From NCBI GenBank assembly GCA_947166905.1, contig CAMVFZ010000003.1, positions 94,595 through 158,594 on the forward strand: a DNA stretch of 64,000 bases. The letters run 5' to 3'. Positions 52,938-61,241 of the stretch are shown here, piece after piece (position 1 is the first letter of the stretch; each line of letters starts with the position of its first letter). The position numbers and the translations under genes are program-made. The stretch comes from an uncultured Prevotellaceae bacterium (lineage in GTDB: Bacteria; Bacteroidota; Bacteroidia; Bacteroidales; UBA932). The notes under the pieces are model-generated. The model saw only the letters and a program-made list of their open reading frames with translations. It did not search any database and was not told the DNA's origin.

Positions 52938-53477
52938 TCAGTTCCTAGAGAAAACAAAAGTCCAATTATTTTCAATATTGAATGGATCGGGTTTTTTTAA
53001 ATAGAATAAACTCTTTTTCTGGATAACACCCAAATAATACAAAGTATCTGTTTGAATTTTTGGAATAAGACAATACTTATCATAATCACTTAAAATGATA
53101 CGACCAAATAACGAAGAGTGCGTTTGATTATTTTGCTTAAACACTTCACATTCACAATCTTTTTGTGGCGGGATCCTAATGTAATCCAACTTGGCAGTAT
53201 CATTATCTTTTGAAACAAAGATAATGTTTTTCCCGTCTCTTTTATACTTACAATGCTGAGTTATGGTACGATATTCATTCGGAAGAGTGTTGCAGTAAAA
53301 TGTATTAACTAAAACACAATTTATACTATCCTGAATAATGATTTCCATTTTTCTGTAAGGATTGCTCTCCCCTACAGGTAGCAATTCTTCTTCATATCGC
53401 TCAATTCCAGAGTTTGAGTTCTGAATCAATGAGCAGGAGACCAATGCAAAAACCGTTAATAATAATATATTACGCAT
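52938..53477 (-). CDS. Hypothetical small lipoprotein, AT-rich
   Basis: A 179-residue protein with a lipoprotein signal ending ALVSC (Cys15). No domain is recognised. Seen features are a predicted beta-rich middle (MEIIIQDSINCVLVNTFYC), a CECEV cysteine pair and a C-terminal LYYLGVIQKKSLFYLKK stretch. Base composition is clearly lower in GC than both neighbours and codon choice is AT-ended, which suggests recent acquisition. It lies alone between recJ and aroK with AT-rich gaps on both sides (169 and 99 nt). Confidence 0.7.
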   Translation of the reverse strand: MRNILLLTVFALVSCSLIQNSNSGIERYEEELLPVGESNPYRKMEIIIQDSINCVLVNTFYCNTLPNEYRTITQHCKYKRDGKNIIFVSKDNDTAKLDYIRIPPQKDCECEVFKQNNQTHSSLFGRIILSDYDKYCLIPKIQTDTLYYLGVIQKKSLFYLKKPDPFNIENNWTFVFSRN

Positions 53478-53576
53478 TTTTAATAAAAAGGATAAATAAG
53501 CGTTTGATTAATTCCAGGATTGTCGACTAAAGTACGTAACCAATAGATATTTATTTGATACATTTCTGTTAATTTA

Positions 53577-54071
53577 TTATACAGACGTAGTTTCCCTGAT
53601 CCTAACTTCTTTGGATGCAGCCATGTAAGACGGTTTGCGGGATTCGTAGATTGATTGCAGGAGCTCCTGGAGCTCCTTTTTTGTTTTGGCCGATGCCAGC
53701 AGCGGCCTTGCGCCGATGTCTCCATGAGCCCACAGACGCTCCGCGATGGTTTCCAGCGGAGTATTCAGCCAGATGCAATACGTCTGCTCCTTTACCAGCT
53801 CCAGATTCTCCGGATCCTGCAGAGTTCCTCCGCCAAGTGATATAATCAGGTCTGGTGCAGTCGTTCCGACCAGACCTTTTAGGGCGTCTTTTTCCAGCTG
53901 TCTGAACGCTTCCTCGCCATCTTCGGCAAAAATACGCGCGATGCTTTTTCCAGCACGGCTCTCAACTTCTGCATCAAGGTCTACCCATTTGCAGGAAAGC
54001 TGCGCCGCAAGGTCTCTTGCAGCACAGCTTTTTCCACTTCCGGGCATTCCGGCAAAAGTTATAATTCTCAT
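53577..54071 (-). CDS. aroK: Shikimate kinase
   Basis: Phosphorylates shikimate in the chorismate pathway. A 164-residue P-loop kinase: Walker A GMPGSGKS (residues 8-15), DLDAEVESRAGKSIARIF (shikimate-binding Asp), FRQLEKDAL with the conserved Arg, ISLGGGTLQDPENL, and lid Arg in GARPLLAS. Shorter than some homologues but complete. The start overlaps the parC stop by 4 nt. Together with aroE at 47588 it gives two separate shikimate-pathway genes in this window. Confidence 0.92.
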   Translation of the reverse strand: MRIITFAGMPGSGKSCAARDLAAQLSCKWVDLDAEVESRAGKSIARIFAEDGEEAFRQLEKDALKGLVGTTAPDLIISLGGGTLQDPENLELVKEQTYCIWLNTPLETIAERLWAHGDIGARPLLASAKTKKELQELLQSIYESRKPSYMAASKEVRIRETTSV

Positions 54072-56899
54072 ATATTGAAGAGATTCGGCTCGTCTCCGTC
54101 AAAGGTCAGGTCGTCGATACCCAGATCAATCACGTCTCCAGCCACAGCCTCCCGTTTCTTGGAAGGTTTCTCTTCTGTCTTCTTTGCGGGTTTCTCTGCA
54201 GGTTTCTCTGCGACTTCGACCTGATCTCCTTCCGGATCCTCAATCAGATCGATAGCTTCTTCAACAACCTCCTCGGCAGTATCCTCAACAGCAGTATCCT
54301 CTTCCTGAACCGGCTCATCCTCGTGCTCTACCGGCAGAGGCTCTCCGAAGGCCACGCTCTTAAGGTCGTAAGCACTACACTTCTTGCCCTTGGCAGCTAC
54401 GCCCTTCTTGCCGATAAACTCCTCTGCGTCAATTGTTTCCGGCTGCCTGTGGGCGAACTTTCCACCGAAGGTAAGCTCTATCACCGGACGCTCGTCATCG
54501 GACAGTGCAACAAGGTAACTGCCCTTGGAATCGGAAATGAAATCAAGCGGGGTATTGTCGCTTACAGGGAAGCTGAAGCGCTTCACATAGTAGGCTTTAG
54601 CTGCGCCGTCCCAATAAAGGGCGGTGTAGGTCTTGTTGGTGTCCAGCTTTTCTATTAGCAGTACATCTCCCTGATAGCGGTTGCTAAGGTCGAATGATGT
54701 AGTATAGAAGGTTCCGTTCTTGAATACTGCAAGAACCTTGTCCTCTGAACCGAACTGGCCAAGATGTATTCCGCGGCCGTCCTCGTTAAGGCGCTGAACA
54801 TCGGCATCGTACCAGATATCCTTGCCGCTGATGGTGGATACGCCCTTGCTCTTAAGGGTAATCCTCTGGATGGCATTCTTGGTCACCAGGTTACCACGGC
54901 TGCTACGGCCCTTGATAGCCAGGCCGGAGAAATCGTATTCGATGGAGCTCTTCTTAAGCATCGGCTTCGGGCGGAAGGTAACCCTTATGCTCTCTGCCTC
55001 GCCGTTGTGGTTCACCGTCATCCACATAATCTGGCTGCCCGGTTTGCCCTGGGTGATATCGTACTCCTTGTCGCGGGTGACAGAGGTGATGCTGAAACGC
55101 TTGGCGTAGTAGATAGATGACTTGCCGTCGCGGTAGATCACGTTGTAGATGGTACGGTCGTCGCCGCGGTTGAAGACATCGGCATAAATCAATTCCTTGG
55201 CGATGAAGGCCTTGTCGGTAACCTTGGTTACCCGGTACTTGCCATCCTTGCCGATGGTGATGATTTCGCTAAGGTCTGAGCAGTCGCAGACATACTCGCC
55301 GCCGTCGTCTTTCTTGAGGCCGATGCCCACGAAGCCCTCTTCCAGGTTGGCGTAGAGCTTGGCGTTGTTGTTGACCACCTTGGTGGCTGCAATCGTCTCA
55401 AAATTAGTTATTTCCGTCTGGCGAGGGAACATGTCGCCGTACTTCTTCTTAAGGGACTTGAACCAGTCGATGGTATACCTTGTAAGGTGCTCCAGATTGT
55501 CGCGGAGAACTGCAATCTGCTCCTCAATTCCGCGAATCTTTTCTTCTACGGCCTTGACGTCGAACTTGGAGATCTTACGTACCGGCTTTTCTACCAGCTT
55601 CAGAATGTCGTCCATCACAATCTCGCGGCGTACCATGTTCTGGTACTGCTTCATTGCGTCGAAGACTTCCTGCAACTGGATTTCCCAGGTCTTCTGATCC
55701 TGCTCCAGAACCTTGTAGATGCGGTTCTCGAAGAAGATCTTCTCCAGGGAATTGTAGTGCCAGTCGTCCTCAAGTTCATCCAGGCGTATCTGCAGCTGGC
55801 GGCCCAAAAGCTCCTTGGTGTGGTTGGTGCTGTATTCCAGAACGTCGTTTACGCTAAGGAACTGGGGCTTGTTGTCTACGATAACGCAGGCGTTGGGGGC
55901 GATGGTAGTCTCGCAGTCGGTAAAGGCGTAAAGGGCGTCGATAGTCTTGTCCGGGGATACGTCGTTGGGCAGATGGATAAGGATCTCCACCTTCTCCGTT
56001 GTCATATCCTCGATCTTCTTGATCTTGATCTTGCCCTTGTCCTTGGCCTTCAGTATTGTATCAATCACCTGTCCCGATGTCTTTCCGTAAGGAATCTCGG
56101 TGATGGCGATGGTGTTCTTGTCTATCTTTTCGATTCGGGCGCGAACCTTAACTACGCCACCGCGCTTGCCGGCCATGTACTTTGAGCACTCGGCAAAGCC
56201 GCCGGTAGGGAAGTCAGGGTAAATCTCGTATGGCTCACCCTTGAGGATGGAGATGGATGCGTCCAGAAGTTCGTTGAAGTTGTGGGGCAGAATCTTGGAA
56301 GCCATACCTACGGCGATGCCCTCCGTACCCTGCGCAAGCAGCAACGGGAAGCGTACCGGGAGCTCTGTAGGCTCCTGGTTTCGGCCGTCGTAAGACGTCA
56401 TCCAGTTGGTGATCTTGGGGTCGAAGACAACCTCCTTGGCAAACTTGCTAAGGCGCGCCTCTATGTATCGCGGCGCGGCGTTGCTGTCGCCGGTAAGGAT
56501 GTTACCCCAGTTTCCCTGGCAGTCTACCGTGTAGCCCTTCTGGCCCAACTGCACCAGTGCGCCCAGGATTGATGCGTCACCATGCGGATGGTACTGCATT
56601 GCCTGTCCAACGATGTTGGCGACCTTTGTGAATCGGCCGTCATCCATCTTGTACATTGCGTGGAGCACACGCCTCTGAACAGGCTTAAGACCGTCCACGA
56701 TGTGGGGCACGGCCCTGGCCAGGATTACATACGACGAGTAGTCAAGGAACCAGTCCTTGAACATTCCGGAAAGCTTGAATTTTGCGCTGTCTTCTCCCAA
56801 AAGGCGGTTGTAACGCCCGCTGGGCGCTGCCGAATCGTCCAAAGGTTCGCCGGCATCGTCGTCATCGACTGTCTTGATATCGTCCCAATCTTCGCTCAT
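54068..56899 (-). CDS. parC: DNA topoisomerase IV subunit A (ParC)
   Basis: Type IIA topoisomerase A subunit, which decatenates chromosomes with ParE. 943 residues. The breakage-reunion domain has DGLKPVQRRVLHAMYKM, QYHPHGDASILGALVQLGQ and the catalytic Tyr in AAPRYIEARLSK. The coiled-coil tower is at about 400-480. The C-terminal domain has degenerate beta-pinwheel blades, lacking a clear GyrA box (QRRGGKG), which argues for ParC over GyrA. An acidic/Lys-rich tail (about 855-943) ends LTFDGDEPNLFNI. The quinolone-contact positions read A109 and G113 (E. coli Ser80 and Glu84). The gene is flanked by aroK and era. Confidence 0.9.
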   Translation of the reverse strand: MSEDWDDIKTVDDDDAGEPLDDSAAPSGRYNRLLGEDSAKFKLSGMFKDWFLDYSSYVILARAVPHIVDGLKPVQRRVLHAMYKMDDGRFTKVANIVGQAMQYHPHGDASILGALVQLGQKGYTVDCQGNWGNILTGDSNAAPRYIEARLSKFAKEVVFDPKITNWMTSYDGRNQEPTELPVRFPLLLAQGTEGIAVGMASKILPHNFNELLDASISILKGEPYEIYPDFPTGGFAECSKYMAGKRGGVVKVRARIEKIDKNTIAITEIPYGKTSGQVIDTILKAKDKGKIKIKKIEDMTTEKVEILIHLPNDVSPDKTIDALYAFTDCETTIAPNACVIVDNKPQFLSVNDVLEYSTNHTKELLGRQLQIRLDELEDDWHYNSLEKIFFENRIYKVLEQDQKTWEIQLQEVFDAMKQYQNMVRREIVMDDILKLVEKPVRKISKFDVKAVEEKIRGIEEQIAVLRDNLEHLTRYTIDWFKSLKKKYGDMFPRQTEITNFETIAATKVVNNNAKLYANLEEGFVGIGLKKDDGGEYVCDCSDLSEIITIGKDGKYRVTKVTDKAFIAKELIYADVFNRGDDRTIYNVIYRDGKSSIYYAKRFSITSVTRDKEYDITQGKPGSQIMWMTVNHNGEAESIRVTFRPKPMLKKSSIEYDFSGLAIKGRSSRGNLVTKNAIQRITLKSKGVSTISGKDIWYDADVQRLNEDGRGIHLGQFGSEDKVLAVFKNGTFYTTSFDLSNRYQGDVLLIEKLDTNKTYTALYWDGAAKAYYVKRFSFPVSDNTPLDFISDSKGSYLVALSDDERPVIELTFGGKFAHRQPETIDAEEFIGKKGVAAKGKKCSAYDLKSVAFGEPLPVEHEDEPVQEEDTAVEDTAEEVVEEAIDLIEDPEGDQVEVAEKPAEKPAKKTEEKPSKKREAVAGDVIDLGIDDLTFDGDEPNLFNI

Positions 56900-56908
56900 T
56901 ATTGTCTC

Positions 56909-57805
56909 CTATTCTTCGTATCCGAATCTTCTCAATTCCTTGCGGCTGGTGCGCCAGTCGCTGTCTACCTTTACAAACAGGCTCAGGAAAACCTTCTTCT
57001 GGAAGAAGTCTTCCATTTCTATGCGGGCGGCGGTGCCAAGGCGCTTCATGGCCTCTCCCTTCCTGCCTATCAGGATGCCCTTCTGGGAATCCCTCATCAC
57101 GTAGATTACTGCGTTGATGTCGTACTTCTCCTGGCCTTCCAGGAACTGCTCCACTACAACCTCGCAGCTGTAAGGAATCTCCTTGTCGTAAAGAAGAAGT
57201 ATTTTCTCGCGGATAATCTCCGATGCAAAGAACCGGAGGTTCCTGTCGGTAAAAGTATCCTTGTCATACCAGGGCGGGCTCACGGGGAGCTTTTCCACTA
57301 TGGTATTGTAAACGTTTTCCAGGTTGAACCTTTCCTGGGCCGATACAGGGAAGATGATAGCTTTGGGAAGCTGCTCCTGCCACCACTGCATCAGACCGGT
57401 AACGGTCTTCTGGTCGCTTATGTCAATTTTATTGATTACCAGTATAACCGGGCACTCCAGCTTCTTCAGCTTCTCTATATACTCCACGTTCTTGTCTGCC
57501 TTCTCCACCACGTCGGTTACATACAGAATAAGGTCTGCGTCACCGATAGCGGTGTCAACGAAGTTCATCATATTCTGCTGCAGGCGGTAGCTTGGCTGCA
57601 GAATACCCGGAGTGTCGGAGTATACGATCTGGTAATCATCGGTATTGACGATACCCATGATCCTGTGCCTGGTGGTCTGGGCCTTGGCCGTCACGATGGA
57701 CAGCTTTTCGCCCACCAGGGCATTCATAAGGGTAGATTTGCCAACATTCGGGTTACCGATGATGTTGACAAATCCTGCCTTGTGTTTCTTTTGCGTTCCT
57801 TCCAT
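56909..57805 (-). CDS. era: GTPase Era
   Basis: Ribosome-assembly GTPase that binds the 3' end of 16S rRNA. 298 residues. G1 GNPNVGKSTLMNALVG, G2 QTTRHRIMGIV, G3 SDTPGILQPSY, G4 LVINKIDISD, then the C-terminal KH domain with YVMRDSQKGILIGRKGEAMK. All motifs intact. It lies between parC (9-nt gap) and the pseudouridine synthase gene (shared base at 57805). Confidence 0.96.
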   Translation of the reverse strand: MEGTQKKHKAGFVNIIGNPNVGKSTLMNALVGEKLSIVTAKAQTTRHRIMGIVNTDDYQIVYSDTPGILQPSYRLQQNMMNFVDTAIGDADLILYVTDVVEKADKNVEYIEKLKKLECPVILVINKIDISDQKTVTGLMQWWQEQLPKAIIFPVSAQERFNLENVYNTIVEKLPVSPPWYDKDTFTDRNLRFFASEIIREKILLLYDKEIPYSCEVVVEQFLEGQEKYDINAVIYVMRDSQKGILIGRKGEAMKRLGTAARIEMEDFFQKKVFLSLFVKVDSDWRTSRKELRRFGYEE

Positions 57806-59109
57806 TAAATGTAGGCTCCCATTTTAAGGATGTTGGCCTCGTTCTCCGTAAGATAACGCCATTCGCCGCGCTTCAGGCCCTTCTTGGTAAGACCTGCGAA
57901 GTAAACCCTGTCAAGGCCCTTCACGTCATAGCCAAGGTGCTCGAAAATCCTGCGTACGATGCGGTTCTTTCCGGAGTGAATCTCTATGCCAAGTTTCTTG
58001 TGGTTGCCCTCGTCTACGTACTCGAGCTCATCGGCTGCGATGGTACCGTCTGCCAGCTCTACGCCGGACATGATCTGGTCGAAGTCTTCCTGGCTCAGGT
58101 CGCGGTCAAGGGTTACCTGATAGATTTTCTTCTTGTCGTAAGAAGGGTGTGCAAGTTTCTCTGCTACGTCGCCGTCGTTGGTAAACATGAGTACGCCGGT
58201 GGTGTTCTTGTCCAGACGGCCTACGGGGAATACCCTTGAGGTGCAGTTCTTGAGGAGATCCATCACGGTCTTGTCTGCGTGGGAATCGCTGGCTGTTGTA
58301 ACATAGCCCTTGGGCTTGTTCATTACGATGTATACCTTGTTCTCTCCGCGGAGGAGCTCGCCGTTGAAGCGAACCTCGTCGTTGAAGACGTTAACCTTGG
58401 TACCGAGCTCGGTTACTACTACACCGTTTACAGAAACTACACCTGCCTGAATCATGGTGTCTGCCTCCCTGCGGGAGCAAACGCCTGAATTGGCGATGAA
58501 TTTGTTAAGACGAACCTCGTCCTTTGCGATAACTTCCACCTCTTTGGGTGCCTGCATCTTGGAAACAAGAGGTTTGCGGCTGATCATTCTCTCTATGCCG
58601 TCCTCGCGGTTAGGCTTGCGGCCGAATGAAGGTTTGCGGCCACCGAAGCCGGGCTTGCGGCTGCCGCCGAAGCTCTTGCGGTCTCCGTATGATTTGCGCT
58701 CGCCGCCGAAGCTGCTGTTGCTTCTGCGCTCGCCATAAGGCTTGCGGCTCTCGCCGGCCTCGTTGGAGTCATAGCTGCGGAAGGGCTTGCGCTCTCCATA
58801 GGATTTGCGCTCACCGTAAGTCTTGTGCTCACCATAAGTCTTGTGTTCACCATAAGACTTGCGCTCTCCAAAAGACTTGTGCTCGCCAAATGCGGGCTTG
58901 TGGTCTCCGAAGGATTTACGCTCGCCGTAAGCTTTGTGCTCACCGTAAGACTTGTGCTCGCCAAATGCGGGTTTATGATCTCCGTAGCTTTTGCGCTCTC
59001 CGAATGATTTACGTTCGCCGTAGCTGCTGTTGCTTCTGCGCTCGCCGTACGGCTTGTGCTCGCCACTGTTGTGGCTGCTGAATGTTCTTTTTTTCTTAAA
59101 TTCTTCCAT
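57805..59109 (-). CDS. RluB/RsuA-type pseudouridine synthase with long N-terminal hexapeptide-repeat region
   Basis: A 434-residue protein. Residues about 20-165 are a low-complexity basic tail. The catalytic part follows: S4 RNA-binding domain (about 195-255, RLNKFIANSGVCSRREADTM), then the synthase domain with YIVMNKPKGYVTTASD, the catalytic Asp in FPVGRLDKNTTGVLMFTNDG, and KNRIVRRIFEHLGYDVKGLDRV. It would make pseudouridine in 23S (RluB-like) or 16S rRNA. The repeats, of form [YF]G[ED][RH]K[STPA], are probably a disordered RNA-binding extension; such tails are common but variable in Bacteroidota. ATG 59107-59109 (MEEFKKKRTF) is chosen over an upstream TTG. Its leader holds two hairpin repeats. 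Confidence 0.9.
   Translation of the reverse strand: MEEFKKKRTFSSHNSGEHKPYGERRSNSSYGERKSFGERKSYGDHKPAFGEHKSYGEHKAYGERKSFGDHKPAFGEHKSFGERKSYGEHKTYGEHKTYGERKSYGERKPFRSYDSNEAGESRKPYGERRSNSSFGGERKSYGDRKSFGGSRKPGFGGRKPSFGRKPNREDGIERMISRKPLVSKMQAPKEVEVIAKDEVRLNKFIANSGVCSRREADTMIQAGVVSVNGVVVTELGTKVNVFNDEVRFNGELLRGENKVYIVMNKPKGYVTTASDSHADKTVMDLLKNCTSRVFPVGRLDKNTTGVLMFTNDGDVAEKLAHPSYDKKKIYQVTLDRDLSQEDFDQIMSGVELADGTIAADELEYVDEGNHKKLGIEIHSGKNRIVRRIFEHLGYDVKGLDRVYFAGLTKKGLKRGEWRYLTENEANILKMGAYI
58780..59054. repeat. In-frame hexapeptide-coding tandem repeats
   Basis: About 14 imperfect 18-nt units encode YGERKS, FGERKS, YGEHKT, FGEHKS and YGDHKPA variants. Some multi-unit blocks are themselves duplicated, such as the order FGDHKPA-FGEHKS. 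The region is a good candidate for length variation by slippage or recombination. Confidence 0.9.
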
Positions 59110-59114
59110 TGTAA

Positions 59115-59170
59115 AGACCCTCTCGGGCGTTTTAAAAATAAAGTTAATCAAAGGCCCTCACGGGCGTTTA
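59115..59170 (-). repeat. Two hairpin-forming direct repeats in the leader of the RluB-type gene
   Basis: AGACCCTCTCGGGCGTTTTA (59115-59134) and AGGCCCTCACGGGCGTTTA (59152-59170) are near-identical copies about 37 nt apart. On the minus strand each gives a short GCCC/GGGC-type stem followed by a few T residues. They fill the 65-nt gap after tonB and could act as weak terminators or attenuators. Confidence 0.6.
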
Positions 59171-59174
59171 TCTG

Positions 59175-59957
59175 TTATTTTAAATTAAACTTGTAAGTAA
59201 TTGTGCCGTCCTGCAGTACCGGGGCGTCGGCGGCCTGGTTGAAGACGGTCTTCATTGCCGCCTTTCTGGCCTCTGCCCACAGGGTGCTGTTGGATGTGGT
59301 GGTTCCCGGTGCTCCGGGCTTGGCTTCCACCACCTTTCCGTACTGGTTAACCTTCACGGCTACCACTACGATACCGGATTCCTGAACCGGGTAGTTGGGG
59401 ACAGGGATGTTACCGTTCACAATCGAGCGGCCTTTCACTCCGTTGGGGTCTCCGTCAACTTTACCGTAGGTGGTATTGCCCTTTGGATGTCCTGCCTTTA
59501 ATTTGTCGCTCACCGATGATGCCGTCTGGGCTGCCAGGGTGTCCTTATCGGCCTTGTTCTTGGCCGCGCTGAAGAGGGCCCTGTTGTCTATGGGTTTCTC
59601 CCTATCCGGTTCCTTGACCTCTACGTCGCCTTTGTCTCCCACTGTGGCTTCGGGGGCCTTGTTGGGCTTCTTGCCAACGTGCTGGGCCTTGGATTTCTGG
59701 ACAAGCTCGTGGTCGCGGCTGGGATCCGGCTCCTCTACCTGAGGCTGCTGGCTGGTGACTTTCTGCTCCATCGGCTCTTCCTCTACAACCTGGGTGAAGT
59801 CTATCAGGAAGGTGTCTTCCGGCGGCGGGGGATCCAGGTAGGTAAGGCCGCTGCTAAGCAACGTCACGGCCAGGCCGGCATGTAACGCCACGGCCAGGAT
59901 GACGCCGCTCACAGTGCTGGTGCGGTTGTTCTTTTCCCTTAACTGCCTGTAGTCCAT
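59175..59957 (-). CDS. TonB-family energy-transducing protein
   Basis: A 260-residue protein: cytoplasmic N-terminus, one transmembrane helix (about 17-40, VSGVILAVALHAGLAVTLL), an acidic/Pro-rich periplasmic linker with Gln/Glu/Lys repeats, and a C-terminal domain (about 185-260) with IPVPNYPVQESGIVVVAVKV and GTITYKFNLK. The Bacteroidota version couples ExbBD to outer-membrane receptors such as SusC. It starts 1 nt after the exbD stop region. A TolA-like role cannot be excluded because the C-terminal domain is divergent. Confidence 0.85.
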   Translation of the reverse strand: MDYRQLREKNNRTSTVSGVILAVALHAGLAVTLLSSGLTYLDPPPPEDTFLIDFTQVVEEEPMEQKVTSQQPQVEEPDPSRDHELVQKSKAQHVGKKPNKAPEATVGDKGDVEVKEPDREKPIDNRALFSAAKNKADKDTLAAQTASSVSDKLKAGHPKGNTTYGKVDGDPNGVKGRSIVNGNIPVPNYPVQESGIVVVAVKVNQYGKVVEAKPGAPGTTTSNSTLWAEARKAAMKTVFNQAADAPVLQDGTITYKFNLK

Positions 59958-59958
59958 T

Positions 59959-60372
59959 CTATTCCGGTGATGTTGCAAGAATTACCTTGTAATGATTTCT
60001 CTTTGCTATGTTCATCAGGGCCACAACCTCCTTTACGGGTACGCTTTCGTCAGAGTAAATAGAGAAAGTGGGATCCTCCTCTGCCTGCAGAAGGTCGATG
60101 AGCTTGTCTTCAACCTCTGCGAAGGGTACGGGAGTCTCGTCCCCGTTGATGTGGTATGTGAACTTGTCGTCCTGATGCCAATCCTTCACGGATACGCTAA
60201 CGCTGGCTTTGTCCGATACTTGCCCGGTGCTCTTGGGGAGCAGGAGCTTGAGTGCGTTGGGGTTAACCAGGGTAGATGTAAGCAGGAAGAATATAAGCAG
60301 CAGGAACACCAGGTCTGTCATTGAAGACATACCGGTTTCCGACAGTACTCTTGTGCTTCTTTTCAATGCCAT
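59959..60372 (-). CDS. exbD: ExbD/TolR-family proton-channel subunit
   Basis: A 137-residue inner-membrane protein with one transmembrane helix (about 17-38, SSMTDLVFLLLIFFLLTSTL) that carries the functional Asp in SMTDLVF. A periplasmic domain follows. The leading MALKRSTRVLSETGMSSM is typical. Works with ExbB to harvest proton-motive force for TonB. Located 3 nt after exbB and next to tonB in one operon. Confidence 0.92.
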   Translation of the reverse strand: MALKRSTRVLSETGMSSMTDLVFLLLIFFLLTSTLVNPNALKLLLPKSTGQVSDKASVSVSVKDWHQDDKFTYHINGDETPVPFAEVEDKLIDLLQAEEDPTFSIYSDESVPVKEVVALMNIAKRNHYKVILATSPE

Positions 60373-60375
60373 AGT

Positions 60376-61104
60376 TTACTCCTCCGATGCGGGCTCGTGA
60401 AGAACGTCCATGAACTCGATGGTTGCGTTCTCCATCTTGAATACCAGGTTGGAAATATTGGATGTAAGATAATTGTAGCCGAAGTATGCGATGATACCTA
60501 CGACAAGACCGCCTACGGTGGTGATCATTGCGGTGAAGATACCTCCGGACAGGGTGGCGATATCAACGTTGCTGCCTGCGGTGTACATGTTGAAGAATGC
60601 CTGTACCATACCGATTACGGTACCAAGGAATCCGATCATAGGTGCGCCGCCGGCGATGGTTGCAAGCATGGGCAGGCCTTTCTCAAGGCGTGCTACCTCT
60701 GCGTTGCCGGTATTCTCTACCGATGCCTGGATGTCACTCAGAGGACGGCCAAGACGCTCGATGCCTTTCTGGACAAGGCGGGCGACGGGGGAGTCATAGT
60801 GCTCGCACAGGTCGATTGCAGATTTGATTTTGCCGTCGTGGATGTAGTCGCGGATGTCTTTCATGAAGTTCTTGTCAATCTGGCCGGCCTTGTGGATCAT
60901 CCACCACTTCTGGCCGAAGATGTAGATTGCAATTATTGAAAGCACTGCAAGGACAATCATCAGGAAACCTCCCTTGGCTGCCATGCTAAGCAGGTCGAAG
61001 CTCTGCTCTGTTACTGCCGGAGCAGCAGCGGTAACATTTTCTGTTACGTTGTTGACTGCTTCTACGACGCTGTCGCTCTGAATGAACAAAAGATTTGAAA
61101 TCAT
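60376..61104 (-). CDS. exbB: ExbB/TolQ/MotA-family proton-channel subunit
   Basis: A 242-residue protein with three transmembrane segments: about 52-70 (GGFLMIVLAVLSIIAIYIF), about 150-170 (GFLGTVIGMVQAF) and about 185-210 (TAMITTVGGLVVGIIAYFGY). Family signature GFLGTVIGMVQAFFNM and TLSGGIFTAMITTVGGL are present. It forms the stator with ExbD. An extra hydrophobic N-terminus precedes the first helix, perhaps a signal or linker. First gene of the exbB-exbD-tonB operon. Confidence 0.93.
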   Translation of the reverse strand: MISNLLFIQSDSVVEAVNNVTENVTAAAPAVTEQSFDLLSMAAKGGFLMIVLAVLSIIAIYIFGQKWWMIHKAGQIDKNFMKDIRDYIHDGKIKSAIDLCEHYDSPVARLVQKGIERLGRPLSDIQASVENTGNAEVARLEKGLPMLATIAGGAPMIGFLGTVIGMVQAFFNMYTAGSNVDIATLSGGIFTAMITTVGGLVVGIIAYFGYNYLTSNISNLVFKMENATIEFMDVLHEPASEE

Positions 61105-61215
61105 ATTTTTGCAAAAATTTAATTACTTATTCAGCGGTGTTTTTGGCGCCTTTTGCGCCTATTTTACACCAATCTGCAAAAATAGTGAAAATCTTATAGA
61201 TTTTGAAAAAATGTT

Positions 61216-61223
61216 TATATTTG
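61216..61223 (+). promoter_or_regulatory. -7 box of the orphan lipoprotein gene
   Basis: TATATTTG matches the TAnnTTTG box and ends 18 nt before ATG 61242. A GGAG lies directly before the ATG. No -33 TTG at 19-21 nt. Confidence 0.55.
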
Positions 61224-61241
61224 CTCCTCAAAAAAACGGAG

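Noticed and set aside
54068..56899. Assignment as GyrA
   Set aside because: The GyrA box is not visible in the C-terminal domain and the acidic/Lys-rich tail fits ParC of Bacteroidota.
56582..57808. 408-residue open frame on the plus strand
   Set aside because: Antisense to era and the start of parC; no family features.
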